A DNA stretch of 51,355 nt. Origin: a virus. The translations under genes and the position numbers were made by a program. Below the pieces are notes generated by a model. That model saw only the letters and a list, made by a program, of their open reading frames with translations. It made no database searches and was not told where the DNA came from. Below are positions 24,830 to 32,634 of the stretch, piece after piece (the first letter of the stretch is position 1; the number at the start of each line of letters is the position of its first letter). The stretch covers positions 1-51,355 of the IMG/VR virus record IMGVR_UViG_3300043540_000524. One strand, given 5' to 3'.

Positions 24830-25104
24830 AGAACATTGAATTTAAGTATGCTCACGAGGGTGTAGTTTGTCTCTGTTGTGGCCGTGTACTCATCTCGTAC
24901 TTTACACACGATTACAAAACATGCCCCTGTGATCAGCAAACCATGGTTGACGGTGGGCAATTGGGTTACGTCCGTTATGGCGGTAAAGATCTGTCCCTAA
25001 TCCGACACGTTCTCATAGTTCCCGTCGTTAGAACCAAGAGCGGGAAAACCTCTAAGAGAAGAATTAAGACCTACCGAGAAGTGTACGCGAACAAACGACG
25101 CTAG
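24826..25104 (+). CDS. Zinc-ribbon protein of the DUF7695 type
   Basis: The product has 92 residues with CLCCGRVLISYFTHDYKTC, then CDQQTMVDGGQ and VRYGGKDLSLI. This pattern (two Cys pairs, HD between them, then VDGG and RYGG) is that of small phage proteins in the DUF7695 group. The C-terminus is very basic. Role unknown. It overlaps the upstream stop by 4 nt. Confidence 0.65.
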   Translation: MKNIEFKYAHEGVVCLCCGRVLISYFTHDYKTCPCDQQTMVDGGQLGYVRYGGKDLSLIRHVLIVPVVRTKSGKTSKRRIKTYREVYANKRR

Positions 25105-25179
25105 GACAGGAACAAAGCCCGTTCCGCTTCCCGACGCCTTAAATGAAAACATTGTTAAAATAAAAGCACAATTGCAGGC

Positions 25180-25208
25180 TTCCCTATTAAAGCAACCCGC
25201 CCTATAAT
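25180..25208 (+). promoter_or_regulatory. Candidate promoter upstream of 25233 gene
   Basis: A perfect -10 TATAAT (25203-25208) has a poor -35 TTCCCT (25180-25185) 17 nt upstream. It lies in the only large gap (128 nt) within this block, 25 nt before the next ATG, with GAGGGAG between. A GGAAC/GTTCC hairpin lies at the start of the gap. Confidence 0.45.
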
Positions 25209-25232
25209 TAAAGAATAGAGGGAGAAAGCACA

Positions 25233-25628
25233 ATGAAAAAACTTCTGTTAGTACTAATAATTCTTTTCTTACTTATACTTAGCAATCAAACAACAAAAGA
25301 AGACACAAACGATTGGGACCACATGGGAACCTCGTTTGCAGTGCAAACACTAGTATATGGTATCTCTAGCAAGTTCTTAGGAATTGGCACGCATCAAAAG
25401 TGTGAGTATAGCCAATATTACAACACTTGTTTTTATACTGGATATGGGAAAGTGTTTAACCGGACTGAAGCAGTTATTTTTAGTAGCCTAATTACTTTTT
25501 TAGGAACCACCACCTATTCCTACCTAAAAGCCCAGCAATCCCATACAAATGTATCTGGTAGAGAGATTCTGATGAATGGTATTGGGCAGGCGGCAGCAAT
25601 CGGGACAATTTACACGTTTAAATTTTAA
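25233..25628 (+). CDS. Membrane protein, DUF2279-like
   Basis: The product has 131 residues. The N-terminal 20 are a strongly hydrophobic signal or anchor. Then come DWDHMGTSFAVQTLVYG and a second hydrophobic region (EAVIFSSLITFLGTTTYSYL), ending with GREILMNGIGQAAAIGT. The DxxxHxxxxF beginning and the final Gly/Ala helix resemble small periplasmic or membrane proteins of the DUF2279 type. Two cysteines in the loop suggest an extracytoplasmic location. Function unknown. Confidence 0.5.
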   Translation: MKKLLLVLIILFLLILSNQTTKEDTNDWDHMGTSFAVQTLVYGISSKFLGIGTHQKCEYSQYYNTCFYTGYGKVFNRTEAVIFSSLITFLGTTTYSYLKAQQSHTNVSGREILMNGIGQAAAIGTIYTFKF

Positions 25629-25643
25629 CAAAAGGAAGATAAA

Positions 25644-25850
25644 ATGAATACGTATTCTTGTAACTTCTGTGGTTTAGATATAGATACCGAAATCACTAAA
25701 ATCATCACTAATAATAATAATGTGAATATTTGCATTCACTGTTTACTAGTGGCAAATAAACACCTGGACAAACCTCGTAATGCAGCGTATGTTGAAAAGG
25801 CAGCAAATAAATCTTTTAATGAAGAAATGAAGAAAGGAAGAACAGCATGA
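25644..25850 (+). CDS. Small zinc-finger protein (ClpX-finger-like)
   Basis: The product has 68 residues with SCNFCGLDIDTEITKII and then ICIHCLLVAN. The two CxxC pairs, separated by about 25 residues, are like the C4 finger at the N-terminus of ClpX. It may be a stand-alone adaptor that competes for a ClpX partner; this is speculation. The ribosome site is AAAGGAAG. Confidence 0.55.
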   Translation: MNTYSCNFCGLDIDTEITKIITNNNNVNICIHCLLVANKHLDKPRNAAYVEKAANKSFNEEMKKGRTA

Positions 25851-26050
25851 AACATTATTTAGTAGACACAGCGTTTATTGTGGCCATAGTGTTTGTTATT
25901 ATTTCAGGAAGGGAGTTAAACAAAGCTCTTGAAACACACAGTGATAGACTAGATAAGCTCGAGGCTTCAAATATAGAACTAGTTAAGCAGTCTCTTTATG
26001 AGCATGACTTACTCACTGCTTTCTTGAGCTTGTTACAGGACAAAAAATGA
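25847..26050 (+). CDS. Small membrane-anchored coiled-coil protein, paralogue of 24623-24829
   Basis: The product has 67 residues. A hydrophobic anchor (about 6-22) is followed by a charged helix that ends SLYEHDLLTAFLSLLQDKK. It is the last gene of the plus-strand block, convergent with the portal gene. See 24623-24829. Confidence 0.55.
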   Translation: MKHYLVDTAFIVAIVFVIISGRELNKALETHSDRLDKLEASNIELVKQSLYEHDLLTAFLSLLQDKK

Positions 26051-26148
26051 AAAACCCTCTAGCGGACTAACTTTACTGCCTGCGGGTCTTTATCAAAGTA
26101 CACAAACAGGAGCGCCCTGTGATTTCACTCTAACGAATGGATGTATTA
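26051..26148. terminator. Convergent gap with weak hairpins
   Basis: The 98-nt gap between the plus block and the portal gene must end transcription from both sides. It holds an ACAGG/CCTGT hairpin (about 26107-26121). On the minus strand an ACCC...GGGTTTTT pairing lies near 26055-26090. Neither is a textbook terminator. Confidence 0.35.
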
Positions 26149-28050
26149 TTAGCCCTGAGGGACATTAGGCAGGAGTTGTGAAGTCGGCCCTTGTTCAGGT
26201 TGCGCTTGCGGTTGAGGAGCTACCGGCTGTTGTGGAGGTATAGCTGCTTGTTGTAAGTCAGTTACATCGTGTATATACTGCCTTATGAGTTCCAATTTAC
26301 TCTCTTCTGCGTTGTCTCGTTTAGCACGTGCGTAGTACCATATGGCAAATTGAAGAGCTTGGGAGAGATCGTCGTAAGGTTCTGGAGGAGTGTAGATCCC
26401 TTCTTCAATCATCTTATCCAAACTCTCCTCAATGTAGTCAAGAGGGGCGTTTGAAATATCTTCGTAGAAGTCTAAATCAGGAAAATGTAAAAGCTGCTTA
26501 CCGATTTTGGGACTAATCATCCCAGCCTGCATAAGTTTCTGCACTTCATCCAACCTACCGGCCGGTTCTTTTGGCAATGAACTTTCAGGAAAGCATTGAA
26601 TGATGAAATCATCTTTTTCTAAGTTAAAATCTGGAAAGTCAATCTTCTTAACTGCGTTCTTTCCGGGGGCAACCGTAGAATAAGAACCTTCTTCTTTATA
26701 AATCTGCTGCGCCTTATCTATAATTTGATATGCAAGATCAATGAACATTTTCTCATAGTTCTGGGCCGTGATGGCAAACCTATCCGAAGAGATATTATCG
26801 TAGGCTTTGATAGCCTCGCCTGAATCAAGACCTGCGGGTTTCATAGCCGAAGCCTGCATCTCACTAATACCTGAAATACGATAGGAATATTGGACTAGGC
26901 GATCTCGTTCTTGATAAATCTCGGCAGGAACGCAAGGGGCCACTTCATAAATAGGCTTAGTGCCTTGGTATTTAACAATCGCCCCAATTTGATTATTGAT
27001 GTGGGCACTCACAACCTTAGACCCATCCTCAACGAATACGCGTGGCACCCCAATGAGATTTATGGACTGCTGGATAACGTAGCAAAGCTTATTAATCTCG
27101 TTTTGAAGTCCCATCAACTGCTCTGCCAAGCCCTGCGCCCAAAAGCCCAGAGTACGGGGAGCGTAATTAAAGAACACAAAAGGAAAACAGCTCTTTTCAT
27201 ACTTTTCTTCTAGAAGAACCCCATTATTGATTGAGATTACGTGCTTACCATCTTTGGAATCTTCACTACTACGAAGATGCCAAGATTCGACGACCATTAT
27301 CTGATCTGCAATACTGCGAGAGGCCTCCCCACTAGCGTCGAACTGCCCTGCCTCTGCCGCCATGATCATAACCTTATGGTCCGGAAACATACCACAAAGT
27401 TGACTTCGATCTATTAGTTTTAACTGATGTAACTGACGAGGATTGCCATATAGACTCTCGACTTCGTCTACAAATAACTCAGTGCATAGAGTGCGTTCAA
27501 TTGCAACCTTTTTATCTTTTTCAAAAATCTTAACAATACCTGTTCCTAGAATAAAGCTATCCATACAGACTTGTTGTAAGATCTCATTTGCCTTAAGACG
27601 GTATAACTCACCATCACAGAACTTATTTAATTCTTTAGATAGTTTTCTTTTCTTGTAGTCTCCTCCGGAGGTGAGGAATACAGGGCGGGGTTTGGATTGG
27701 GCAATTTTGGCTTTCAGCGTATCACAACACGATTGAATTACATTTAAAGTAACTCTGTCTGATGGGAACTTGTACTGGGCATTGATCTTATTGAGATTAA
27801 CCCCCAACCACGAGTATAAGGGCATGTTGCCGTATAGGCGGGCGAAGAGGGCTGCCTGTTGCTGCCGCCACGTTTGATTAGTTTTTAGATAGGAGACAAC
27901 AGAGAATATGGTTCCAACCATATCCCTTTCTTTCTTTAGATCCCACCACTTGCCCTGGAAAGCATAGTTATCTTTAATTTCAGGCTTTGAGCTCTGCCCT
28001 TTATTAGCGGCCTTAATTGGATCGTGCTTTGTAATTCTATCATTTGCCAT
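26149..28050 (-). CDS. Portal protein
   Basis: The product has 633 residues, the size of portals in short-tailed phages. The sequence has the portal pattern: an N-terminal helical part with NQTWRQQQAALFARLYG, a beta-rich stem with CTELFVDEVES, the segment PRTLGFWAQGLAEQLMGLQ, and a clip/crown region with SGISEMQASAMKPAGLDSG. The C-terminal 40 residues are a Pro/Gln-rich tail. It is two genes downstream of the terminase large subunit. About 7 kb of plus-strand and non-coding DNA separate it from the scaffold gene, which normally follows directly. Confidence 0.85.
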   Translation of the reverse strand: MANDRITKHDPIKAANKGQSSKPEIKDNYAFQGKWWDLKKERDMVGTIFSVVSYLKTNQTWRQQQAALFARLYGNMPLYSWLGVNLNKINAQYKFPSDRVTLNVIQSCCDTLKAKIAQSKPRPVFLTSGGDYKKRKLSKELNKFCDGELYRLKANEILQQVCMDSFILGTGIVKIFEKDKKVAIERTLCTELFVDEVESLYGNPRQLHQLKLIDRSQLCGMFPDHKVMIMAAEAGQFDASGEASRSIADQIMVVESWHLRSSEDSKDGKHVISINNGVLLEEKYEKSCFPFVFFNYAPRTLGFWAQGLAEQLMGLQNEINKLCYVIQQSINLIGVPRVFVEDGSKVVSAHINNQIGAIVKYQGTKPIYEVAPCVPAEIYQERDRLVQYSYRISGISEMQASAMKPAGLDSGEAIKAYDNISSDRFAITAQNYEKMFIDLAYQIIDKAQQIYKEEGSYSTVAPGKNAVKKIDFPDFNLEKDDFIIQCFPESSLPKEPAGRLDEVQKLMQAGMISPKIGKQLLHFPDLDFYEDISNAPLDYIEESLDKMIEEGIYTPPEPYDDLSQALQFAIWYYARAKRDNAEESKLELIRQYIHDVTDLQQAAIPPQQPVAPQPQAQPEQGPTSQLLPNVPQG

Positions 28051-28052
28051 AA

Positions 28053-28310
28053 TTAGTTATTTTCTTCTATTTGAAAAGTGGACCAATTGAGAAAGTCAAT
28101 AGCCTCATCCGTTTTTATAGGAGGGTCTTTCTTTAGTGGGGTTTCCGCTGGGGAGGTCTTTCGGTTTCTGGTGGGTTTTGGGGCTATAGGCTCTAATTCC
28201 AGCTCAATAATTCCACAGTACGATTCTGCACTATTTTCGCTTAATTTGACCTTATTTACACCTAAAACACGTAAAAAAGACACTAATTGTTTTAATTTTT
28301 TCTTTTCCAT
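28053..28310 (-). CDS. Small hypothetical protein before the portal
   Basis: The product has 85 residues. The first 45 form a small domain with KQLVSFLRVLGVNKVKL and CGIIELELEP. The rest is a Lys/Pro/Thr-rich linker and an acidic end. It is 2 nt from the portal gene. A copy of the 41-bp repeated element ends 2 bp upstream of its ATG. A head-assembly role is inferred from position only. Confidence 0.55.
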   Translation of the reverse strand: MEKKKLKQLVSFLRVLGVNKVKLSENSAESYCGIIELELEPIAPKPTRNRKTSPAETPLKKDPPIKTDEAIDFLNWSTFQIEENN

Positions 28311-28312
28311 TA

Positions 28313-28353
28313 TATAAAAGGGTGTTTTTGCAAGTTAGTTAATAATTATAATA
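28313..28353 (-). promoter_or_regulatory. 41-bp repeated element, copy 2 (candidate promoter)
   Basis: This is identical to 2208-2248. Here the element ends only 2 nt before the start codon at 28310, which extends it to TATATAATG. If it is a promoter, the transcript would be leaderless or start inside the gene. A repressor-binding or RNA-level site is also possible. Confidence 0.5.
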
Positions 28354-28398
28354 GGTTATGTAATAAAGATTGCTTTATTAGTAAAAAAGAGTTTATAA

Positions 28399-28545
28399 TT
28401 GGGAAATGGATTAAGATTTGGGGTCGGGCTAGGGGAAAAAATATGGTGGGAAATTTATTGGGCTCAAATGCAAGAGCAAATGCCGAGTAGAGTGCGGAAT
28501 CGAATATGTCAAATATGGAATCAAATACAGAAAGAAAAGAAATGA
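28399..28545 (+). CDS. DKDW-family relative with WxQ repeats, TTG start
   Basis: The product has 48 residues from TTG at 28399, directly after an in-frame stop. It lacks the DKDW start but carries the repeat type IWWEIYWAQMQEQM, then RVRNRICQIWNQIQKEKK. Its stop overlaps the ATG of the next family gene (ATGA). The start codon and expression are uncertain; it may be the remnant of a longer copy. Confidence 0.4.
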   Translation: MGNGLRFGVGLGEKIWWEIYWAQMQEQMPSRVRNRICQIWNQIQKEKK

Positions 28546-28736
28546 ACATACGAGATAAGGATTGGAGTTCAATATGGTATAGGGTGCGGTATGAAGTGCG
28601 GAGTCCATTGCGGTATGAAGTGTGTGGTCCAGTCCGGTCTGAAGCGTGGTCTCAAATGCAGGGGTTAGCTGGGGTCCGATCCGGAGTGAAGTGTGGTTTC
28701 AAATTCACAGGAGTACGAAATGAATCTAAGAGATAA
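28542..28736 (+). CDS. DKDW-family protein, probably frameshifted
   Basis: It starts MNIRDKDWSSIWYRVRYEV and continues with four-residue repeats to about residue 40 (SEAWSQMQ). The frame then leaves the repeat pattern. The -1 frame continues it (SWGPIRSEVWFQIHRSTK, stop at 28721), which matches the end of the 20379 gene. A single indel near 28665 has probably broken the gene. The DNA around its end is nearly identical to that before 20564. Confidence 0.5.
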   Translation: MNIRDKDWSSIWYRVRYEVRSPLRYEVCGPVRSEAWSQMQGLAGVRSGVKCGFKFTGVRNESKR

Positions 28737-28908
28737 GGATTGGAATTCAATATGGTATAAGGTTGCTAATAAAGTGTGGGGTCCAATCCGGAGTGAACTG
28801 CGGAATCAGGTACTAAATCAAGTATGGGATCAAGCACGGGGGCAAGTGCAGTATAAAATATTCATTAATTTTTATAAAACTCATCCCAAAGATCTGGCAT
28901 CTGATTAG
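28720..28908 (+). CDS. DKDW-family protein, best complete copy
   Basis: The product has 62 residues: MNLRDKDWNSIWYKVANKV, then the repeat part GPIRSELRNQVLNQVWDQA and a unique C-terminus (KIFINFYKTHPKDLASD). The ribosome site CAGGAGTA lies about 8 nt upstream. Its last 44 nt overlap the 3' end of the terminase gene on the other strand. The locus lies in a plus-strand island inside the late minus-strand operon. Confidence 0.55.
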   Translation: MNLRDKDWNSIWYKVANKVWGPIRSELRNQVLNQVWDQARGQVQYKIFINFYKTHPKDLASD

Positions 28909-30298
28909 ACTCTTCTTGATATTTTTGAATTTCGTGCTCTTCCATTTTACGAGCCTCTTCTTTCCAATAATCCTCAGAGCCGTATTTGAAAGAGGGTTTT
29001 ATAGCTGTTTCTAGAAAGGCATTGGCGACTTTAAATGCATATAAGACCGCATCCGCAATATCACTATGAAACCTCTTACTCACTACCAATTTATCGGGGG
29101 TGGATTTATCATAATCATATTCCATTTTGGAAGCGTCTTGCGCGAACCTAGACGTTGTGCCCGCCTTAAATTTACCCGTTCTCAAATAGTCATTAAGAAG
29201 GGCGATATTTTCTGCTTTCCTAACTTTATCGGCAGCCTCAACAGGAATTTGAAATCTTCTTTTGAACTCCTCTTCAATCTTCTTACCAAGAGCCCCTGCA
29301 TCCATTACAATCTTATATGGATTATATCTAGAGCGCATTCTCTCAATATCTTGAGCAAGGGCGGAGATATCTTGCTTTCTTGTAATCTTCTCTTCCACAA
29401 GATAAATGTCTTTCGATCCCTGTGCATATCCTAGAATTGCGAGGGCGTCCGCATCCTTATACCCAATATCCACCCCTAGAATGTAGTGTGTGAGTTGCGG
29501 GAGCTTTTCAAACCCATTTATTATAGGATCATAGTGAATTACTAAAGAATCAGAATCTAGTACCCATTCTCCAAAGTATTCTCTTCTAATAGATGGGTGG
29601 TCTCTAGTAACCCCTCTCTTTTTTAGTTCCGCTTGCAAGAGAGCTTCATGGGTTTTACCTGAAAGGGACTCAATAAACTTATTATCAAAATAGGTCCAGT
29701 GGTGGCGTGACCACTCCTGCTGTGGGTTTGTGCAGGCGTCGTAAAAGAATCCCGCCGGTATAGGGCCGGGGGTTCCTGTTATAATGAGAGAGCCATCTAG
29801 ATCCAAGAGAGCGGGAGAAATTACATCGTTGATAAGAGATGTGATGTAGTCGGGGAAGGCCTGTAGTTCGTCAATGAAGGCTTTCTTAAGGCGCATTATA
29901 CCCCTGAACTTCTCAATCTCAGTCTTATCGTGGGCGCCTGATATGTAGATCTTACTGTCGTTAGGAAAAGTAAAGCTCAATTCTGTTTCGTTTGTTTTAC
30001 CGCCAAGTTGGAATTCCCTATTATATTGTCTAAGAACAGGCCACAATATCATCTTGGCATGGGCACGAGAGGTTGTTATATAGAGTTGATTGCAGTTTGG
30101 GAATTGGGAGGCTGTTATAAGGAGTTCCAAACCTTCCGCGACTGACTTCCCCGATCTACGAGAACAGATGGCCAATTTATATTTACTTGTGTCCTCGATG
30201 AATGCTTTTTGTTTGGGAAAGCAAAGCACATCTAAATCAATTCGTTTAGTTGATCGTTTAGAGAGCTCTGTAATTACTTTTTTAAGTTTTTTTGACAC
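28865..30298 (-). CDS. Terminase large subunit
   Basis: The product has 477 residues and starts at GTG. The ATPase motifs are Walker A CSRRSGKS (45-52), Walker B KKAFIDE (138-144) and the coupling motif IITGTPG (about 172-178). The RNase H-like nuclease has acidic residues in GVDIGYKDADA (D277), VMDAGALG (D333) and HSDIADAV (D413). It packages DNA through the portal encoded downstream. The first 16 nt overlap the 3' end of the upstream gene. The 3' end overlaps a small plus-strand gene. Confidence 0.95.
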   Translation of the reverse strand: MSKKLKKVITELSKRSTKRIDLDVLCFPKQKAFIEDTSKYKLAICSRRSGKSVAEGLELLITASQFPNCNQLYITTSRAHAKMILWPVLRQYNREFQLGGKTNETELSFTFPNDSKIYISGAHDKTEIEKFRGIMRLKKAFIDELQAFPDYITSLINDVISPALLDLDGSLIITGTPGPIPAGFFYDACTNPQQEWSRHHWTYFDNKFIESLSGKTHEALLQAELKKRGVTRDHPSIRREYFGEWVLDSDSLVIHYDPIINGFEKLPQLTHYILGVDIGYKDADALAILGYAQGSKDIYLVEEKITRKQDISALAQDIERMRSRYNPYKIVMDAGALGKKIEEEFKRRFQIPVEAADKVRKAENIALLNDYLRTGKFKAGTTSRFAQDASKMEYDYDKSTPDKLVVSKRFHSDIADAVLYAFKVANAFLETAIKPSFKYGSEDYWKEEARKMEEHEIQKYQEESNQMPDLWDEFYKN

Positions 30299-30707
30299 TG
30301 ATTGGCCACACTGGAATTATGTTTACATTTCTAGAATATTTCTTTATTTCGTATTTAGACTTTGCACTCTTAAGGGGGACTTCGAATCCTATTTTCCACC
30401 CCCCTGCAAATTTACCATAATTCTCCCAGCACATCTCAGGGAGGAACTTGGCCTCAATATCCTTCTTAAATCTCCTATCTTTCTTAGAAAGACGCGTTCT
30501 CTTTTCTATCTGATACTCTTTAATCCTCCGAATGCGCATTAGTATCTGGTGGAGGGCGGATCTTATCTCTTTGTGATAGGGATTACTTTTCCTTTGCTTA
30601 CTGTAATAGGCACGCATCTTGTAGCGTATCAAAGGTAGGATTCTCTCTTGGCGAATCTTCTCCCATACAGTGTCATTGTGCCCTGGTTTACGGCTTATCT
30701 TTGCCAC
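30282..30707 (-). CDS. Basic protein directly upstream of the terminase
   Basis: The product has 141 residues and is very basic, with helices rich in Arg and Lys (EKIRQERILPLIRYKMRAYY). A Trp-rich segment follows (CWENYGKFAGGWKIGFEVP). Its overlap with the terminase gene and its basic nature would fit a DNA-binding terminase partner. No helix-turn-helix is clear, so it remains hypothetical. Confidence 0.55.
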   Translation of the reverse strand: MAKISRKPGHNDTVWEKIRQERILPLIRYKMRAYYSKQRKSNPYHKEIRSALHQILMRIRRIKEYQIEKRTRLSKKDRRFKKDIEAKFLPEMCWENYGKFAGGWKIGFEVPLKSAKSKYEIKKYSRNVNIIPVWPISVKKT

Positions 30708-30903
30708 TAGCTACAACCATAGCCTTGATGTTTCCGTTTGGAATAATTACTTCCCCGTCTCCACACAAAACAGTTAAGTGCCCATCTTCGTAAAACATCT
30801 CAATGTCGTTACGTCTGTGCACATTTAATTGTGTTTCTGCCGCAATGTAAGGAGGGGCTTGGACCGCATTAATAAAGGACACAACTACGATTTTCTTTTT
30901 CAA
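30688..30903 (-). CDS. Small hypothetical protein (71 residues)
   Basis: It is a small all-beta protein (IVVVSFINAVQAPPY, then IEMFYEDGHLTVLCGDGEVII). It overlaps both neighbouring genes by 4-20 nt, so it is translationally coupled. The pattern resembles small phage proteins with one SH3-like barrel. No function is known. Confidence 0.5.
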   Translation of the reverse strand: MKKKIVVVSFINAVQAPPYIAAETQLNVHRRNDIEMFYEDGHLTVLCGDGEVIIPNGNIKAMVVASGKDKP

Positions 30904-31121
30904 TTTTTACTTCCTTCTGTAATTGTTTTAGCCGCATCTGACTCGGAAACCATCTCCCAAGCCTGTTCTGCAGCCCTAAATAAGGCCAAACGGGAATTAG
31001 CAAGACTAACCTCAATCTCTCTTGTAAAAGAAGAGGTATCGTGCCATTTCTTAAGGAGTCTTTCGGTGGTTACAGACGCCTGTACCAATTTCAAAACTAT
31101 ATCTAATTGCTCTTGTGTCAT
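30900..31121 (-). CDS. Small helical hypothetical protein (73 residues)
   Basis: It is predicted all-helical (EQLDIVLKLVQASVTTERLLKK, then LANSRLALFRAAEQAWEMV). No family is recognised. It overlaps the next gene by 4 nt. Confidence 0.5.
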   Translation of the reverse strand: MTQEQLDIVLKLVQASVTTERLLKKWHDTSSFTREIEVSLANSRLALFRAAEQAWEMVSESDAAKTITEGSKN

Positions 31122-31123
31122 AG

Positions 31124-31573
31124 TTATCCTATAAAGTAAGGGTTATACTGCAGCCCTTTGATTTTATAAAGGAGTCGAACCCCTAGTTTTGTTAAATGAG
31201 AACAATAAAGCTCTTTATCCCCAGTATCCCCTAAAAAAGAAACCAGGAGGCGACCCACGCCTTTTTTACGGTAGGCGGGCTTAACATACAGATAATGAAT
31301 GACACTAACCGTAGGTCCTCCCTCGTGAGATAGGAAGCCCAGGATTACATCCGGCTTATCTTCGAATACCGCAACATAGGAGGAGCGGCAAGCCCTGCCC
31401 AGAAGGCGTTTTAAAAGCAAATGGTGATACTTAAAGTAGATGGAATTACTGACGTGCTTTGTGAAATCTGCACTGCCGTGGTAATAGTTATTAAGCCAAG
31501 AGGAGATAACAAAGTTATGATCTATATCGTGATCATAAGGTCGAACAATAACTACTTTATCCCCTAACTGCAT
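31124..31573 (-). CDS. GNAT-family acetyltransferase
   Basis: The product has 149 residues with a GNAT fold. The central beta strand is FLSHEGGPTVSVIHYLYVKPAY, followed by RKKGVGRLLVSF, a good acetyl-CoA loop (RxxGxG). Proteins of this type are often encoded next to terminase genes. The substrate is unknown. A second, more degenerate GNAT-like gene lies at 7843-8229. Confidence 0.75.
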   Translation of the reverse strand: MQLGDKVVIVRPYDHDIDHNFVISSWLNNYYHGSADFTKHVSNSIYFKYHHLLLKRLLGRACRSSYVAVFEDKPDVILGFLSHEGGPTVSVIHYLYVKPAYRKKGVGRLLVSFLGDTGDKELYCSHLTKLGVRLLYKIKGLQYNPYFIG

Positions 31574-31990
31574 TTACCTACTAGCCCCATTTTTATTGAC
31601 TTCGTGAATCCAATTTTTAAACTCTTTTTTAAGTCTTGTCAAAATACTGTTAACCCGACTAACTCTTTGCTTCAGAGAAGCCCTTATCATAGGATCTAGA
31701 ACAATATCGATTGTATATAGACCTTCTGAGTGTAATTCCCATATTCTTTTATCCAATTCATTCTGGAATTTGTATTCATGAAGAAATATTCCAGCACTAC
31801 GATAGTATTCATAGGTATCTTGGTGGAGTTGGACAGAGTAATTAAATGCTATGTCTTTTGTTGGGTGCAGGGCTTTCGGTTGCATTAATCCGTTTTTCAT
31901 GTGTTCTAGATCGTTAAAGCCGGATCTCTTTAACTCCGAGTACCAAAACTTCTGTAGCTCTTTAAAACTAGGTTGTTTCTTTTTCCCCAT
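31574..31990 (-). CDS. Conserved-type phage protein, terminase small subunit candidate
   Basis: The product has 138 residues. It begins SFKELQKFWYSELKRSGFNDLE, a start seen in many phage proteins. It has a hydrophobic aromatic middle and ends with a helical pair (ASLKQRVSRVNSILTRLKKEFKNWI) that could be a helix-turn-helix. Its position three to four genes upstream of the terminase is compatible with a small-terminase or regulatory role, but this is not proven. Confidence 0.5.
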   Translation of the reverse strand: MGKKKQPSFKELQKFWYSELKRSGFNDLEHMKNGLMQPKALHPTKDIAFNYSVQLHQDTYEYYRSAGIFLHEYKFQNELDKRIWELHSEGLYTIDIVLDPMIRASLKQRVSRVNSILTRLKKEFKNWIHEVNKNGASR

Positions 31991-32318
31991 TAATAGGGAC
32001 CACGTTATTCTCTGTAACTTCAGGTTTAGTTTCTTCTGCAGCTTTCTTTGCTGCCTCTTCTTCTTTTCGCTCTTTTTTAGCTTTTTGAATCACTGCGAAG
32101 AGGTGTTGGTTAAAAATCAGGCGGCGTATTGCCGCTCCCAATCGCTCCGGGTCAAATGAGTCGGCGTCCGCTTGTTCGTGCTGAAGCATTCCAGCTGCTA
32201 GTTCACGCATGGAGGCATTTACTTCCAACTTTTGCGAAACTAGAAAGTCATCAATTTGTTTAGCTACTGATTCAGCAGTTTGAGCGACCTTAGTTCTTTT
32301 AGAAGAAAAGAAAATCAT
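31968..32318 (-). CDS. Hypothetical helical protein (116 residues)
   Basis: The N-terminal 85 residues are helical (VAQTAESVAKQIDDFLVSQ, then PERLGAAIRRLIFNQHLFAV). The C-terminus is a Lys/Glu/Ala-rich charged tail. No family is recognised. It overlaps the upstream small membrane-protein gene by 4 nt. Confidence 0.5.
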   Translation of the reverse strand: MIFFSSKRTKVAQTAESVAKQIDDFLVSQKLEVNASMRELAAGMLQHEQADADSFDPERLGAAIRRLIFNQHLFAVIQKAKKERKEEEAAKKAAEETKPEVTENNVVPINGEKETT

Positions 32319-32425
32319 TTTTTTACAAACCTCAGGTTAATAATTAATAGTAGTACTGCGACAGGAAATATAAATAGTGCAGACAACACTAATATTAGTT
32401 TACTGCCTTTGTACATAAAACCCAT
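32315..32425 (-). CDS. Small single-pass membrane protein (36 residues)
   Basis: The ATG at 32425 follows AGGAGG with 10 nt spacing. A positively charged start (YKGSK) precedes one hydrophobic segment (LILVLSALFIFPVAVLLLII), and the end is basic. Its stop overlaps the next ATG (ATGA). It could be an accessory lysis or host-membrane protein. Confidence 0.55.
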   Translation of the reverse strand: MGFMYKGSKLILVLSALFIFPVAVLLLIINLRFVKK

Positions 32426-32439
32426 TATTTAGATGCCTC

Positions 32440-32634
32440 CTAGGCAAATAGTTTTTCTAACAAGTTCAGCAGTTGTTTAATGGAAGTAGCTACGTAGCTT
32501 TTTCCCGCGACAAAAATAGAAACACTAGTAGGAGTATTAACGATATAGCTATTAACGTTATTGTACCAATTGATAGGCTTAATATTTCCCGCCGTAGCTA
32601 AGTCAATCAATCCGTTTGCAGGTTTATCACTCAT
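32440..32634 (-). CDS. Small hypothetical protein (64 residues)
   Basis: A beta-rich middle (SIFVAGKSYVATS) is followed by a short amphipathic helix (IKQLLNLLEKLFA). Its start overlaps the stop of the upstream gene by 4 nt. No family is recognised. Confidence 0.45.
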   Translation of the reverse strand: MSDKPANGLIDLATAGNIKPINWYNNVNSYIVNTPTSVSIFVAGKSYVATSIKQLLNLLEKLFA

